64,000 nt of DNA, from NCBI GenBank assembly GCA_020063625.1, contig JAICDD010000001.1:62001-126000 (forward strand), given 5' to 3'. Source of the DNA: Fusobacteriales bacterium (GTDB lineage: Bacteria; Fusobacteriota; Fusobacteriia; Fusobacteriales; Fusobacteriaceae). The notes under the pieces were generated by a model. The model searched no databases and had not been told where the DNA came from. It worked only from the letters and a program-made list of their open reading frames with translations. The position numbers and the translations under genes were made by a program. Below are positions 35,461 through 44,651 of this stretch, piece after piece; the stretch's first letter is position 1, and every line of letters starts with the position of its first letter.

Positions 35461-35474
35461 ATACTCACAACTGT

Positions 35475-35503
35475 ATAATATTATATTTTTAATCTATTGT
35501 CAA
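35475..35503 (-). promoter_or_regulatory. sigma-70 promoter of groES-groEL
   Basis: Minus-strand TTGACA (35503-35498), 17-bp spacer, TATTAT (35480-35475). CIRCE begins just downstream, at about the transcription start. Confidence 0.82.
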
Positions 35504-35535
35504 TAATTTTTTGAAAAAATTTTTAAAAATTTTAT

Positions 35536-35564
35536 TGATTATTTTAAAGTTTTATGATAAAACA
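35536..35564 (+). promoter_or_regulatory. sigma-70 promoter for the ornithine decarboxylase gene
   Basis: TTGATT, 17-bp spacer, TAAAAC, read on the plus strand about 30 bases before the ATG at 35595. Confidence 0.6.
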
Positions 35565-35594
35565 AATTGTTTATTTTAATATGGGAGGATATAT

Positions 35595-36716
35595 ATGAAA
35601 TTAAATGAAAAAATTTTAAACTTTTCAAAATCTCAAGAAGATGCATTTTTTGTGTTTGATACTAGTATTATTGAAGAAAATTATCATTTATTAAAAGATA
35701 ATATTAATCATTCAAAAATATATTATGCTGTAAAGGCTAATTCTCATGAACGAATAATTAAAACATTAGTATCATTAAATTCTTGTTTTGATGTAGCATC
35801 AATTGGAGAATTAGATTTAGTACTAAAACTTGGTGCATCTGCTGAAAATATTAGTTATGGAAATACAATAAAAAAAGAAAAACATATAAAATATGCATAT
35901 GATAAGGGAGTTCGTTTATTTGTTGCTGATGAATTTGCTGAAGTCGAAAAAATAAGTCGAGTTGCTCCAAATTCTAAATTATTTATAAGAATTGAAATGA
36001 GTGATTCTGATTCTGATTGGCCTCTTACAAAAAAATTTGGTACTAATATTGAAAAAGCAAAAGATTTATTAAGATATGCAAAAAAATTAAACCTTATTCC
36101 TTATGGTATATCTTTTCATGTAGGTTCTCAATGTTATGATAAATATATGTGGAAAAAAGCTTTACTTGAAGTTTTTGATATATTTGAAACTTTAAAGCAT
36201 GAAGAAATTTTTTTAAGTTTTATAAATACTGGTGGAGGAATGCCTGTACAACATCTTAGAGAAATACCAGAAATAAAAGATATTTGTGATATAATAAATG
36301 AAACTATTAATGAATATTTTTCTGATTATCCAAATCTTGTGGTAGCTGTTGAACCAGGTCGTTCTATGGTTGGAAATAGTGCTATTTTATGTAGCAATGT
36401 TGTATTAGTTTCTCAAAAAGAAAAAAATGACTGGGTTTATATCGATACTGGAATTTTTCATTCTTTAATGGAAGCTATAGAAGGTTTTCAATATGAAGTT
36501 GTTTGTCCTTTTAATAAAAGAAAAAATAAACTCTATACATTATCTGGTCCTACTTGTGATAGTGTAGATACACTTTATGATGAGATACATTTACCTGATG
36601 ACATAAAAATAAATGATAAAATATTTTTTATTAATGCAGGTGCATACACTACTGGATATGCAAGTAAATTTAATGGTATCTTACCACCAAAAATATTTTT
36701 TATTGATGAGATATAA
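35595..36716 (+). CDS. ornithine/lysine decarboxylase, PLP fold-type III
   Basis: 373 residues, homologous to eukaryotic-type ornithine decarboxylase. PLP lysine in YYAVKANSHERII near 45, GISFHVGSQC near 173, glycine loop INTGGGMP near 210, PGRSMVGNSA near 255, catalytic Cys and Asp in LSGPTCDSVDTLYDE near 318, and C-terminal NAGAYTTGYASKFNG near 347. It converts ornithine (or lysine; the two are not separable by eye) to putrescine (or cadaverine). It stands alone, divergent from groES. Confidence 0.93.
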   Translation: MKLNEKILNFSKSQEDAFFVFDTSIIEENYHLLKDNINHSKIYYAVKANSHERIIKTLVSLNSCFDVASIGELDLVLKLGASAENISYGNTIKKEKHIKYAYDKGVRLFVADEFAEVEKISRVAPNSKLFIRIEMSDSDSDWPLTKKFGTNIEKAKDLLRYAKKLNLIPYGISFHVGSQCYDKYMWKKALLEVFDIFETLKHEEIFLSFINTGGGMPVQHLREIPEIKDICDIINETINEYFSDYPNLVVAVEPGRSMVGNSAILCSNVVLVSQKEKNDWVYIDTGIFHSLMEAIEGFQYEVVCPFNKRKNKLYTLSGPTCDSVDTLYDEIHLPDDIKINDKIFFINAGAYTTGYASKFNGILPPKIFFIDEI

Positions 36717-36744
36717 AAAGACCTCAAATTTTGAGGTCTTTTTA
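36714..36744. terminator. bidirectional terminator
   Basis: AAAAAGACCTCAAA (36715-36728) pairs with TTTGAGGTCTTTTT (36730-36743), between convergent odc and rpsP. Confidence 0.88.
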
Positions 36745-36751
36745 TTTTAAA

Positions 36752-37021
36752 TTAGTTATTTTTTTTAGCTTCTTCGAATTTAGCCCATACACCAGATTTA
36801 ACTAAAATATTTTTTACAGTTCTTGTAGGTTGTGCTCCATTTTTTAAAAATCTAATGATTTCTTCTTCATTTAAAACAACTCCATTTTCTTCAACTAATG
36901 GATTATAAGAACCTAAATAAGCGATAGCTTTACCATCTCTTTTAGTTAAAGCTTCCATAGCAGCGATTCTGTAAAAAGGTGCTTTTTTTCTTCCTAATCT
37001 AGTTAATCTTAATTTTACCAT
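36752..37021 (-). CDS. rpsP: 30S ribosomal protein S16
   Basis: 89 residues: MVKLRLTRLGRKKAPFYRIA opening and the conserved YLGSYNPL near 36. It follows ffh in the ylxM-ffh-rpsP order common in Gram-positive bacteria and fusobacteria. Confidence 0.98.
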   Translation of the reverse strand: MVKLRLTRLGRKKAPFYRIAAMEALTKRDGKAIAYLGSYNPLVEENGVVLNEEEIIRFLKNGAQPTRTVKNILVKSGVWAKFEEAKKNN

Positions 37022-37064
37022 TCTGTTTATCTCTCCTTTATTCTTATTTATTTATTATATTTAT

Positions 37065-38387
37065 TTAAAAAGGAAATTTCATACCAGGAATTTTTGGCAT
37101 GTTTCCTCCACTAAACATTTTCATCATTTTTTTCATTTGTTCAAATTGTTGAAGTAACTTATTTACTTCATGAACATTTGTTCCACTTCCCTTTGCAATT
37201 CTTTTCTTTCTACTAGCATTAATAATTTTTGGTTTACTTCTTTCTTCTTTTGTCATTGATTGAATTATAGCCTCTACTTTTTTCATCTCTTTTTCAGCAG
37301 GTGCTAAATCTCCAAGTTGATTTGCTCCGGGAATCATTTTTAATAAATTAGTAATTGGTCCTAATTTTTTTATATTTTGTAATTGTTTTAAAAAATCTTC
37401 TAAATCAAACTCTTGTTTTTTTATTTTTTCTTCAAGTCTTTTAGCTTCATCTTCATCGATAGCTTCTTGAGCTTTTTCTACTAGAGATACTACATCTCCC
37501 ATACCTAATATTCTTGAAGCTAATCTATCTGGATGAAAAAGTTCTATATCTTCTAACTTTTCTCCAACTCCAATAAATTTAATTGGTTTTCCTGATACTG
37601 CTTTTATTGATAAAGCAGCTCCTCCTCTAGCATCTCCATCTAATTTTGTTACAACTACACCATCTATATTAAGTGTTTCATTAAATTTTGAAGCTACATT
37701 TACCGCATCTTGACCAGTCATAGCATCTACAACTAGTAAAATTTCTTGAGGTCTTGCTATTTTTTTTATTTCTTTTAATTCATCCATTAAATTTTCATCT
37801 ATATGAAGTCTTCCTGCAGTATCTAATATAACATAAGTTGCATATTCTTCTTTTGCTTTAGCTATTCCTTCTTCACATATATTTACAGCATCTTGGCTTC
37901 CCTCTATAGTAAAAACTCCTACTCCTATACTTTCACCAAGAACTTGAAGTTGTTTCATAGCAGCAGGTCTATATATATCTGCTCCTACTAAATAAGGTTT
38001 TTCACCTTTTTTCTTTAAAAACTTTGCTAATTTTGCTGCAAAAGTTGTTTTTCCTGCTCCTTGAAGTCCTGCAAGCATTATTATTGTAGGTGGTTTATTT
38101 GCTTTTGTTAGTCTTGCATTTGTTCCACCTAATAGTTCTACTAATTCGTCATGAACTATTTTTATAAATTGCTGTGCTGGATTAATTCCTTTTAATACAG
38201 TTTCTCCAACAGCCTTTTCTTTTACTTTTGCTACAAATTCTTTTACTACTTTATAGTTTACATCTGCTTCTAATAAAGCAAGTCTAACTTCTTTTAATGC
38301 ATCTTTTATATTATTTTCGTTAAGTACTCCATTTCCACGTACTTTTTTAAATATTTCTTGAAATCTATTTCCTAAATTATCAAGCAT
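37065..38387 (-). CDS. ffh: signal recognition particle protein Ffh
   Basis: 440 residues: N domain, G domain with GLQGAGKTTFAAKLA near 107, DTAGRLH near 190, TKLDGDARGGAALS near 248 and GVGEKLEDIELFHPD near 274, then a Met-rich M domain ending GGNMPKIPGMKFPF. GTPase that targets nascent membrane proteins together with 4.5S RNA and FtsY. Confidence 0.99.
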   Translation of the reverse strand: MLDNLGNRFQEIFKKVRGNGVLNENNIKDALKEVRLALLEADVNYKVVKEFVAKVKEKAVGETVLKGINPAQQFIKIVHDELVELLGGTNARLTKANKPPTIIMLAGLQGAGKTTFAAKLAKFLKKKGEKPYLVGADIYRPAAMKQLQVLGESIGVGVFTIEGSQDAVNICEEGIAKAKEEYATYVILDTAGRLHIDENLMDELKEIKKIARPQEILLVVDAMTGQDAVNVASKFNETLNIDGVVVTKLDGDARGGAALSIKAVSGKPIKFIGVGEKLEDIELFHPDRLASRILGMGDVVSLVEKAQEAIDEDEAKRLEEKIKKQEFDLEDFLKQLQNIKKLGPITNLLKMIPGANQLGDLAPAEKEMKKVEAIIQSMTKEERSKPKIINASRKKRIAKGSGTNVHEVNKLLQQFEQMKKMMKMFSGGNMPKIPGMKFPF

Positions 38388-38400
38388 TAAAACACCTCTT

Positions 38401-38718
38401 TTATTGAGCTTCTAATAGTTCTATAATTTCCTTTATCTCATCTATTTTATATTTCTTTTCTATTTCCCTTAGCATCTTTAAAAGCTTTTTATCTCTACTA
38501 AAAATACCTAATTTTTCTTCATAATCTTCAAGTATTTTTATTCCTCGTTTTATATTATCATATACAGCTTGTCTACTTACATTATATTCTTTAGCAATTT
38601 CAGATAAAGAATAATCTTCTTCAAAATGTTTTATCATATATTCTTTTTGTCTATTACTCAATAAATTTTTATAATAACTAAGTAATAAAGAAGTTTCCAT
38701 AAACTCTTTTAATTCCAT
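38401..38718 (-). CDS. ylxM: YlxM-family DNA-binding protein
   Basis: 105 residues. Helix-turn-helix in YSLSEIAKEYNVSRQAVYDN (about 36-55) preceded by LLSNRQKEYMIKHFEED, as in YlxM/p13, which stimulates the SRP pathway. It precedes ffh by 13 bases, its usual place. Confidence 0.94.
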   Translation of the reverse strand: MELKEFMETSLLLSYYKNLLSNRQKEYMIKHFEEDYSLSEIAKEYNVSRQAVYDNIKRGIKILEDYEEKLGIFSRDKKLLKMLREIEKKYKIDEIKEIIELLEAQ

Positions 38719-38730
38719 TTTTTGCTCCTA

Positions 38731-38759
38731 TATTATAATATTTTTACTTTTTTTTGTCA
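38731..38759 (-). promoter_or_regulatory. sigma-70 promoter for ylxM-ffh-rpsP
   Basis: Minus-strand TTGACA (38759-38754), 17-bp spacer, TATAAT (38736-38731). The ylxM ATG lies only 12 bases after the -10 box, so the transcript has a very short leader. Confidence 0.8.
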
Positions 38760-38777
38760 AGTGTTTTTTCTTTACAA

Positions 38778-39452
38778 CTAACTTAATTTTTCTATTTCTA
38801 TATACTTAGTTTTTATACCTTTTTTTGTAAAAAGTTCTTCAAATTCAGTTCTAATATTTTCTATTCCTTTTTCATCATTATGTAAATCATCTGTATGATA
38901 AATAACTTTATATCCATCTACAGACTTTAATAATTCTAAAGTATCTTTATAATATCCTTCATGGTCTGTTTTAAAAAATAGTTTTCCACCTTTTATCATT
39001 ATTTTATCTATTATATCTGTAAATAATGTTTTTTGTATAATTCTATTTTTTTCTCTCCCATCCCATGGGTCTGGAAAATTAATATACATTCCTGATATTT
39101 CGTTTTCACCAATAAACTCTGGTATTTCTTGTCCCCATCTACGTATAAACAATATATTGTTTAAATCTCTTTTTTCAGCTTTTCTAGCTGATAATACTAA
39201 TCTTTTAAATTTTAATTCTAACCCTATAAAATTTTTATCTCTATATTTTTCTGCATTTCTTACAGTAAAATTACCATTACCACTTCCTATTTCTAAATAT
39301 ATAGGGTTTTCATTACCAAAATATTCTTGCCATTTATTTTTTCTATTATTAATTTCGTTTTTATCAAACATTATATATCTTGGATAATCCTTCATTTTTT
39401 CCATATATGGATTGTAGTTTTTTTTAGGATTATCAAAAAAATTTTGCCACAT
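38778..39452 (-). CDS. trmB: tRNA (guanine-N7-)-methyltransferase
   Basis: 224 residues. Rossmann SAM motif YLEIGSGNGNF near 46, FIGLELKFKRL near 68, and the TrmB signature MYINFPDPW near 118. Methylates G46 of tRNA variable loops. The ATG at 39452 has TTTGGAGG upstream; the longer frame back to 39479 is not needed. Single gene with its own promoter. Confidence 0.96.
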   Translation of the reverse strand: MWQNFFDNPKKNYNPYMEKMKDYPRYIMFDKNEINNRKNKWQEYFGNENPIYLEIGSGNGNFTVRNAEKYRDKNFIGLELKFKRLVLSARKAEKRDLNNILFIRRWGQEIPEFIGENEISGMYINFPDPWDGREKNRIIQKTLFTDIIDKIMIKGGKLFFKTDHEGYYKDTLELLKSVDGYKVIYHTDDLHNDEKGIENIRTEFEELFTKKGIKTKYIEIEKLS

Positions 39453-39496
39453 TATATTCCTCCAAATTATATTACACAATAAATTTCTTGACCTAT

Positions 39497-39525
39497 ATTT
39501 TATTAAAATTCTATTATTTTGTCAA
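39497..39525 (-). promoter_or_regulatory. sigma-70 promoter for trmB
   Basis: Minus-strand TTGACA (39525-39520), 17-bp spacer, TAAAAT (39502-39497). CTTGAC at the -35 and GTCAAG just after the -10 form an inverted repeat that could be an operator. Confidence 0.75.
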
Positions 39526-39536
39526 GGATTCTATCT

Positions 39537-40733
39537 TTACTTAAATGTTAAATTAAAAATTTCATTAACTGCATTTACATTTTCTTTGAAAAATTTTTCT
39601 ATTTTTTCTCTAACATCTTTTTCATTTTGATTTTCTATATTATTTATACTTTCCAAAAACTCTTTTTCAGATTCTACTTTATATCCTATATCATAGTCTA
39701 ATATTTTTTCAGATATATATTTTACATTTTGTAAATATTTCCCAAATATTGGAGTTTTATTATAGCCAAGTGGCTCTAACAAACTATGCCCTCCAATATT
39801 TACCAAAGTTCCTCCTACAAAACTAATATCACTAAGAGCATAAAATTTTCTAAGAACTCCCATTTTGTCTACTATCACTATATCTACATCTTTATTCTCT
39901 TTTTTACTATATAAACTATATTTCCTATTTTTTAATAACTCTTCAATCTCTTTTACTCTCTCAAGATGTCTTGGCACAATAAATAAAATTGTATTTTCTA
40001 ATTTATCAAATATTTTTAATAAAATTTCTTCTTCTCCATCTCTAGTACTTCCTGCAACAAATATTTTTCTATTTTCTATTTTATACATATTTTTTATTTC
40101 ATTTAATTCTTCTTCACTATATTTCTCTAATTCTATATTAAATTTTAAATTTCCTGTACTCACTACTTTCTCATCTTTTGCTCCTAATTTAATAATTCTT
40201 TCTTTATCTATCTCACTTTGCATACAGAATAGTTCAATTTTATTAAATATTTTTTTTAAAATAAATTTAAATTTTAAATATGTTTTAAATGATTTATCTG
40301 ATATTCTTCCATTTATTAAATATATTTTTATATTATTTTTATGTGCAATATCAATAAAATTTTTCCATATTTCTGTTTCTATTAAAAATATTTTTGTTAT
40401 TTTTATTTTTTTAAATATTTTATTTAGTATAAATGGATTATCTAAAGGAAAATATTCTATTTTTATTCTACTATCTGTATATTTTTTTTTAGCATTTTCA
40501 TATCCTGTATCAGTAATAACTGTTAAAAGTATATTTTTATTTGTATTATCTAGTATTTTATTTATAAATGGTTTTATTAAATTTGTTTCACCAACAGATG
40601 CACAATGTATCCAAATATATTCTAAATCTTCTTCAAAAAATTTAAAATTAAATCTTTTTAAAAGAAATTTTCTATTTTTTTTAGAAATCATTCCTATTCC
40701 ATATACTAACATTAGAAAAAAATTATATATCAT
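39537..40733 (-). CDS. waaA: 3-deoxy-D-manno-octulosonic acid (Kdo) transferase
   Basis: 398 residues: membrane-anchoring N-terminal helix, GT-B fold. Motifs: WIHCASVGETNLIKPFI near 41 (catalytic Glu), LIETEIWKN near 117, INGRISDKSF near 138, FVAGSTRDGEEE near 225, and FVGGTLVNIGGHSLLEPLGY near 303. Transfers Kdo from CMP-Kdo to lipid A precursor at the inner membrane, showing that the cell makes LPS. It overlaps the DMT transporter stop by ATGA. Confidence 0.95.
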   Translation of the reverse strand: MIYNFFLMLVYGIGMISKKNRKFLLKRFNFKFFEEDLEYIWIHCASVGETNLIKPFINKILDNTNKNILLTVITDTGYENAKKKYTDSRIKIEYFPLDNPFILNKIFKKIKITKIFLIETEIWKNFIDIAHKNNIKIYLINGRISDKSFKTYLKFKFILKKIFNKIELFCMQSEIDKERIIKLGAKDEKVVSTGNLKFNIELEKYSEEELNEIKNMYKIENRKIFVAGSTRDGEEEILLKIFDKLENTILFIVPRHLERVKEIEELLKNRKYSLYSKKENKDVDIVIVDKMGVLRKFYALSDISFVGGTLVNIGGHSLLEPLGYNKTPIFGKYLQNVKYISEKILDYDIGYKVESEKEFLESINNIENQNEKDVREKIEKFFKENVNAVNEIFNLTFK

Positions 40734-41590
40734 TTTTCCTCCACTTTATTAATATTTAATATTAATATCGCTAAAAAAATAAGTGTTCCACCAAAAAAAA
40801 TTGTAAAATTATTTGGTTCATTTAAGAAAAGTATTCCTATTATAGACGCAATAAATATTCGTGTTGCTGAAAGTACACTTCCTTCTACTGCTGATACATA
40901 TTTATACCCTTTAGTTATTGTGTATTGACCTAAAAATGACAATACACCCATTATTATTAGTAAAATAAACTCATTTATATTTGGCATTTTAAACATATAA
41001 AAAAACATTACTAGTGTAACAACAGTTCCTGTATTCATTAAATAAAAAAGTATTGTACTTGGTTTATCTGTAAGTCTTGCTGCTCTTAATGATACTATTG
41101 CAAGTCCCGCTACAACTCCCATTAAAATCCCAAATATATCTGCTATATCAAAACTATTTAATTTTATCCCTGATATAAGATATGTCCCATAAAAAGCTAA
41201 AATTACTGCAAACATTTTTTTTATATTAAAAGTTTCATTTTTTAAAAATATTGGAGCAAATATAGCAACAAATATAGGATATGTCATATTATATATATTT
41301 GCTTTTGTTGTAGTTGTTAGTTGTATTGTTACAAAAAATAATATTACTGCAAATGTATTTAAAAATGCTCTTGCAAATACAGCTTTTTTATTAACTGGTT
41401 TTATATCTTGTTTATATCTTATTTTATTTGTCCATACAATAATCATTCCTATTAAAAACCTAAAAAAAGATACCTCTACTCCTGGAATATTCCCATTTTT
41501 TGTTATAAGTTTTACTGAAACTGACATTAAATAAAAAAATATTACTGAAAGTAAAATATATCCGTATCCTTTTAATTTATCAAAATTCAT
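40730..41590 (-). CDS. EamA/DMT-superfamily transporter
   Basis: 286 residues, ten predicted membrane helices from two EamA repeats (first FFRFLIGMIIVWTNKI, second GVLSFLGQYTITKGYKYVSA). Drug/metabolite exporters of this kind move amino acids or other small molecules outward; substrate not predictable. Translationally coupled to waaA, though the pairing is not known to be functional. Confidence 0.9.
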   Translation of the reverse strand: MNFDKLKGYGYILLSVIFFYLMSVSVKLITKNGNIPGVEVSFFRFLIGMIIVWTNKIRYKQDIKPVNKKAVFARAFLNTFAVILFFVTIQLTTTTKANIYNMTYPIFVAIFAPIFLKNETFNIKKMFAVILAFYGTYLISGIKLNSFDIADIFGILMGVVAGLAIVSLRAARLTDKPSTILFYLMNTGTVVTLVMFFYMFKMPNINEFILLIIMGVLSFLGQYTITKGYKYVSAVEGSVLSATRIFIASIIGILFLNEPNNFTIFFGGTLIFLAILILNINKVEEK

Positions 41591-41604
41591 TTTTTTCTCC
41601 TAAC

Positions 41605-41646
41605 TATAAAAAAATTGAGATTCAAAAGTTTTACCTTTGAATCTCT
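41605..41646 (-). terminator. HU gene terminator
   Basis: GAGATTCAAA (41617-41626) and TTTGAATCTC (41636-41645), a perfect 10-bp stem followed on the minus strand by a T run, 9 bases after the HU stop. Confidence 0.85.
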
Positions 41647-41654
41647 ATAAATCA

Positions 41655-41930
41655 TTATTTTTCTACTTTTTCTGCTAATTTTTTACCAACTTTAAATTTA
41701 ACTACTTTTCTTGCTGGTATTGTCATTGCTTCCCCTGTTTGAGGATTTCTTCCTATTCTTTCTTTTGTTTGTTTTACTTCAAATGTTCCCCAACCAACAA
41801 ATTGAACAGCTCCTTTATCTATTAAGGCAGTTTGTACAGCTTCTAAAAATCCTTCTACTTGTTTTGTAGCTTCTTTTTTCCCTAATTCTGCATTTTTCGC
41901 GTAGATTTCAATAAGTTCTTTTTTAGTCAT
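41655..41930 (-). CDS. hup: HU-family DNA-binding protein
   Basis: 91 residues: MTKKELIEIYAKNAELGKKE helix pair and the DNA-binding arm GRNPQTGEAMTIPARKVVKF (about 60-79). Nucleoid-bending dimer. Monocistronic with its own promoter and terminator. Confidence 0.97.
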   Translation of the reverse strand: MTKKELIEIYAKNAELGKKEATKQVEGFLEAVQTALIDKGAVQFVGWGTFEVKQTKERIGRNPQTGEAMTIPARKVVKFKVGKKLAEKVEK

Positions 41931-41964
41931 CTTTTTCCTCCTTAAGTCTTTGTCACAGTTTCTT

Positions 41965-41992
41965 ATTATACTTATTTTTTTTATTTTGTAAA
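41965..41992 (-). promoter_or_regulatory. sigma-70 promoter for HU
   Basis: Minus-strand TTTACA (41992-41987), 16-bp spacer, TATAAT (41970-41965). Confidence 0.72.
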
Positions 41993-42000
41993 GCTTTTTT

Positions 42001-43023
42001 TTATTCTAGCACCTCATCAATACTTACAATTTTAATATTTTCTTTCTCTATTTCATCAATACTTTCTTTTATTGCTTTAGCTACATTTGGATGATAATGT
42101 GCTATAAAAGCTCCTTTTTTTCTTTGTTTTGTTATTTCTATAGCTTTTTTTATCTCTTTTTTTATAGCTTCCACATCTTTATTATTATCTAAAAAATGCA
42201 TACAATAATTTGTTTTAATCCCCATTTCTTTAGCTAATTCATACCCTTTTGATTTTGCTGTGGTCCTACTATCAAAATAAAATAATCCTTTTGATTTTGC
42301 TTCGTTTAATACTACTTCCATTTTTTCACTTGAAGTTGTAAATACTGAGCCCATATGATTATTAAATCCTGATACTTCTCCTACATTTTCAAATGCTTCA
42401 TCAAATTTTTCTTTTATTAATTCATTACTCATATTTTTATATATAAGTCCTTTAGTATTATCATTAAGCTTTTCTAATGACCCTTCCATAGGCATATGTA
42501 AAATCGTCTCATACCCTAATTCTTTAAGTTTTTCATTTGATTCTTTTGATTTTGATAAAAAAGGTATTATTGCAAAAGTTAAAGGTCTATTTATGCTTTT
42601 AAAATCATCTATATATCTTAAATGATTACCTACATCATCTATAACTATTGCCATTTTTATTCTTTCTAAGATATTAGTATTAATAAGTATTTTTTTCTCA
42701 TTTTTACTATTTATAAATGTTATTTGTTTATCTTTTTTATCTATTTTAAATATATTTGAATGTAATACTTCATTAAACTTTTCTTCATTATCATCATAAA
42801 ATTCTATATCAAATTCTAATTTATCTATTTCTGTTATTCTTTTTATTTGTATTAAATTATTTTTTTCTAGAAATGATAAACTTGATTTGATATTTTCAAT
42901 TTCTTTATTTTCTAATGTTATTCTCTCTTTTTCTTTTTTCATTACATTATAATTATACATAAAAAAAGATAGCAATAAAAAGAATAGAATACTCCCTAGA
43001 ATATAAATTTTCTTTTTCCCCAT
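42001..43023 (-). CDS. divergent polysaccharide deacetylase family protein (YibQ-like)
   Basis: 340 residues. One N-terminal transmembrane helix (about 5-24), a small alpha/beta stem (25-120), then the NodB-like domain: MAIVIDDVGNH near 125, LTFAIIPF near 147, ILHMPMEG near 173, SGFNNHMGS near 219, YFDSRTT near 252 and FIAHYHP near 307. The catalytic layout of classical deacetylases is altered, as in the divergent family. Envelope polysaccharide role is inferred. Last gene of the operon that starts at the lipoprotein gene. Confidence 0.88.
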   Translation of the reverse strand: MGKKKIYILGSILFFLLLSFFMYNYNVMKKEKERITLENKEIENIKSSLSFLEKNNLIQIKRITEIDKLEFDIEFYDDNEEKFNEVLHSNIFKIDKKDKQITFINSKNEKKILINTNILERIKMAIVIDDVGNHLRYIDDFKSINRPLTFAIIPFLSKSKESNEKLKELGYETILHMPMEGSLEKLNDNTKGLIYKNMSNELIKEKFDEAFENVGEVSGFNNHMGSVFTTSSEKMEVVLNEAKSKGLFYFDSRTTAKSKGYELAKEMGIKTNYCMHFLDNNKDVEAIKKEIKKAIEITKQRKKGAFIAHYHPNVAKAIKESIDEIEKENIKIVSIDEVLE

Positions 43024-43035
43024 AGTTTCACCTCA

Positions 43036-43689
43036 TTAAAGTTTCATATATGACAATATTTTTTCTACTACTTCGTCTATAGTTAATCTACTTGTATCTA
43101 GTTCTATTGCATCTTCTGCTTTTTTTAATGGACTCTCTTCTCTTTCACTATCCAGTTTATCTCTTTTTATTATTTCATTTAAAGTTTCATTATAATCTGC
43201 TTTTATTCCTTTAGATTCATAATCTTTTACTCTTCTACTTGCTCTTTCTTCTGGAGAAGCAATTAAAAATATTTTTAATTCTGCATCTGGAAAAACTACT
43301 GTTCCTATATCTCTTCCATCGATTACTATTTTTTTCCCTTTAGATATTTTTCTTTGTATATCTACTAATTTTTCTCTAATTATTTTCACAGCTGCATATT
43401 TAGATACATTCGAAGTAACTTCTTTTGTTCTAATTTCAAAGCTAACATCTCTATTATCTAAAAAGAATTTATCCTCTTTTATATCAAAATTAGTCTCTTC
43501 TAATAATTCTTTTATTTTTTCAATATCTTCTGCTTGAATATTATTTTTTAAACATTTATATGTAATCATTCTATACATTGCACCAGTATCAAGATAAACA
43601 AACCCATCTAATTTTTTAGCAAGTAATTTTGATACAGTACTTTTTCCACTTCCTGCAGGTCCATCTATTGCTAATACATATCTTTCCAA
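43036..43689 (-). CDS. cmk: cytidylate kinase
   Basis: 217 residues. P-loop IDGPAGSGKSTVSKLLA near 8, YLDTGAMYRM near 33, DGRDIGTVVFPDAELKIFL near 123, and the lid RRVKDYESKG near 150. Phosphorylates CMP and dCMP. The start is TTG (43689) after AAAGGATG; no ATG lies before the P-loop. Confidence 0.96.
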   Translation of the reverse strand: MERYVLAIDGPAGSGKSTVSKLLAKKLDGFVYLDTGAMYRMITYKCLKNNIQAEDIEKIKELLEETNFDIKEDKFFLDNRDVSFEIRTKEVTSNVSKYAAVKIIREKLVDIQRKISKGKKIVIDGRDIGTVVFPDAELKIFLIASPEERASRRVKDYESKGIKADYNETLNEIIKRDKLDSEREESPLKKAEDAIELDTSRLTIDEVVEKILSYMKL

Positions 43690-43710
43690 ATCTTTTACAT
43701 CCTTTCTTTA

Positions 43711-44643
43711 TTAATTACTCTTAACTGCAAATGCTATCCAATCTTTTGATTCATTTCTATCAACTACTTTAAGATTTTGATTCTTAATAGCATTTAATAT
43801 ATCTTGCTCTTTATCCTTTATTATTCCTGATAAAATTATAATTCCATTTTCTTTTAATACTTTTGAAATAGAATCTAATAAAATTACTAAAACATCTGGT
43901 AAAATATTAGCTACAACTACATCAAATTTTTTATTTTCTACTTTTTGTAATAAATCACCATGTATAACCTTAACTGTATCATCTATCTCTATATTATTTA
44001 ACTCTAAATTTTCTTTTGCAGCTTCTACTGCATCTTCATCTATATCTATTCCCCATACTTCTTTTGAACCAAGCATTTTAGCCACAATCATAAGTATTCC
44101 AGAACCTGTTCCTACATCTATTACATTTACATTCTTATCTATATATTTTTCCATAAGTTGTACACACAAATATGTTGTAGGATGACTACCTGTACCAAAT
44201 GCTCTTCCTGGGTCAATCTCTATTACTTTTTCATTTTCATTAGCTTCATACTCTCTCCAAGTAGGTTTTACTACAAAATGTTCACTAATTTTTTCTGGAT
44301 ATAAATATTTTTTCCAATTTTCTAGGTAATCCTCATCATCTAATTCATAAAAATCTAAATTATATATTAAATCTTCTCTTTCAGAAAATTTTTCATTAAA
44401 TGATTCTATAATCAATTTTTTCTTTTTTTCAAAATAATAATTTTTAGGAAAATATGCTGAGACAGAATATGTATCAAGTAAAAATTGTTTTTCATCTGAA
44501 TAATAATCTAATGGATTTCTTTCAAATGGCTCATCAATTTTTACTCCTTGTATTCCAAATTCATATAAAAAATTTATAATCTCCTCTTTTGCTTTTTCAT
44601 AATTATCTGCTTCATATGCTACTTTTAATTCAACTAATTTCAT
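43711..44643 (-). CDS. prmA: ribosomal protein L11 methyltransferase
   Basis: 310 residues: N-terminal substrate domain, linker, then SAM domain with DPGRAFGTGSHPTT near 144, VIDVGTGSGIL near 175, DIDEDAVEAAKENLELN near 200 and VVANILPDVL near 239 (NILP motif). Trimethylates L11. Confidence 0.95.
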   Translation of the reverse strand: MKLVELKVAYEADNYEKAKEEIINFLYEFGIQGVKIDEPFERNPLDYYSDEKQFLLDTYSVSAYFPKNYYFEKKKKLIIESFNEKFSEREDLIYNLDFYELDDEDYLENWKKYLYPEKISEHFVVKPTWREYEANENEKVIEIDPGRAFGTGSHPTTYLCVQLMEKYIDKNVNVIDVGTGSGILMIVAKMLGSKEVWGIDIDEDAVEAAKENLELNNIEIDDTVKVIHGDLLQKVENKKFDVVVANILPDVLVILLDSISKVLKENGIIILSGIIKDKEQDILNAIKNQNLKVVDRNESKDWIAFAVKSN

Positions 44644-44651
44644 TTTATCAC

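Noticed and set aside
39865-40752. 295-codon plus-strand ORF opposite waaA
   Set aside because: Antisense of a clear glycosyltransferase gene; composition is the Phe/Ile/Ser/Leu-rich shadow typical of AT-rich genes, with no ribosome site.
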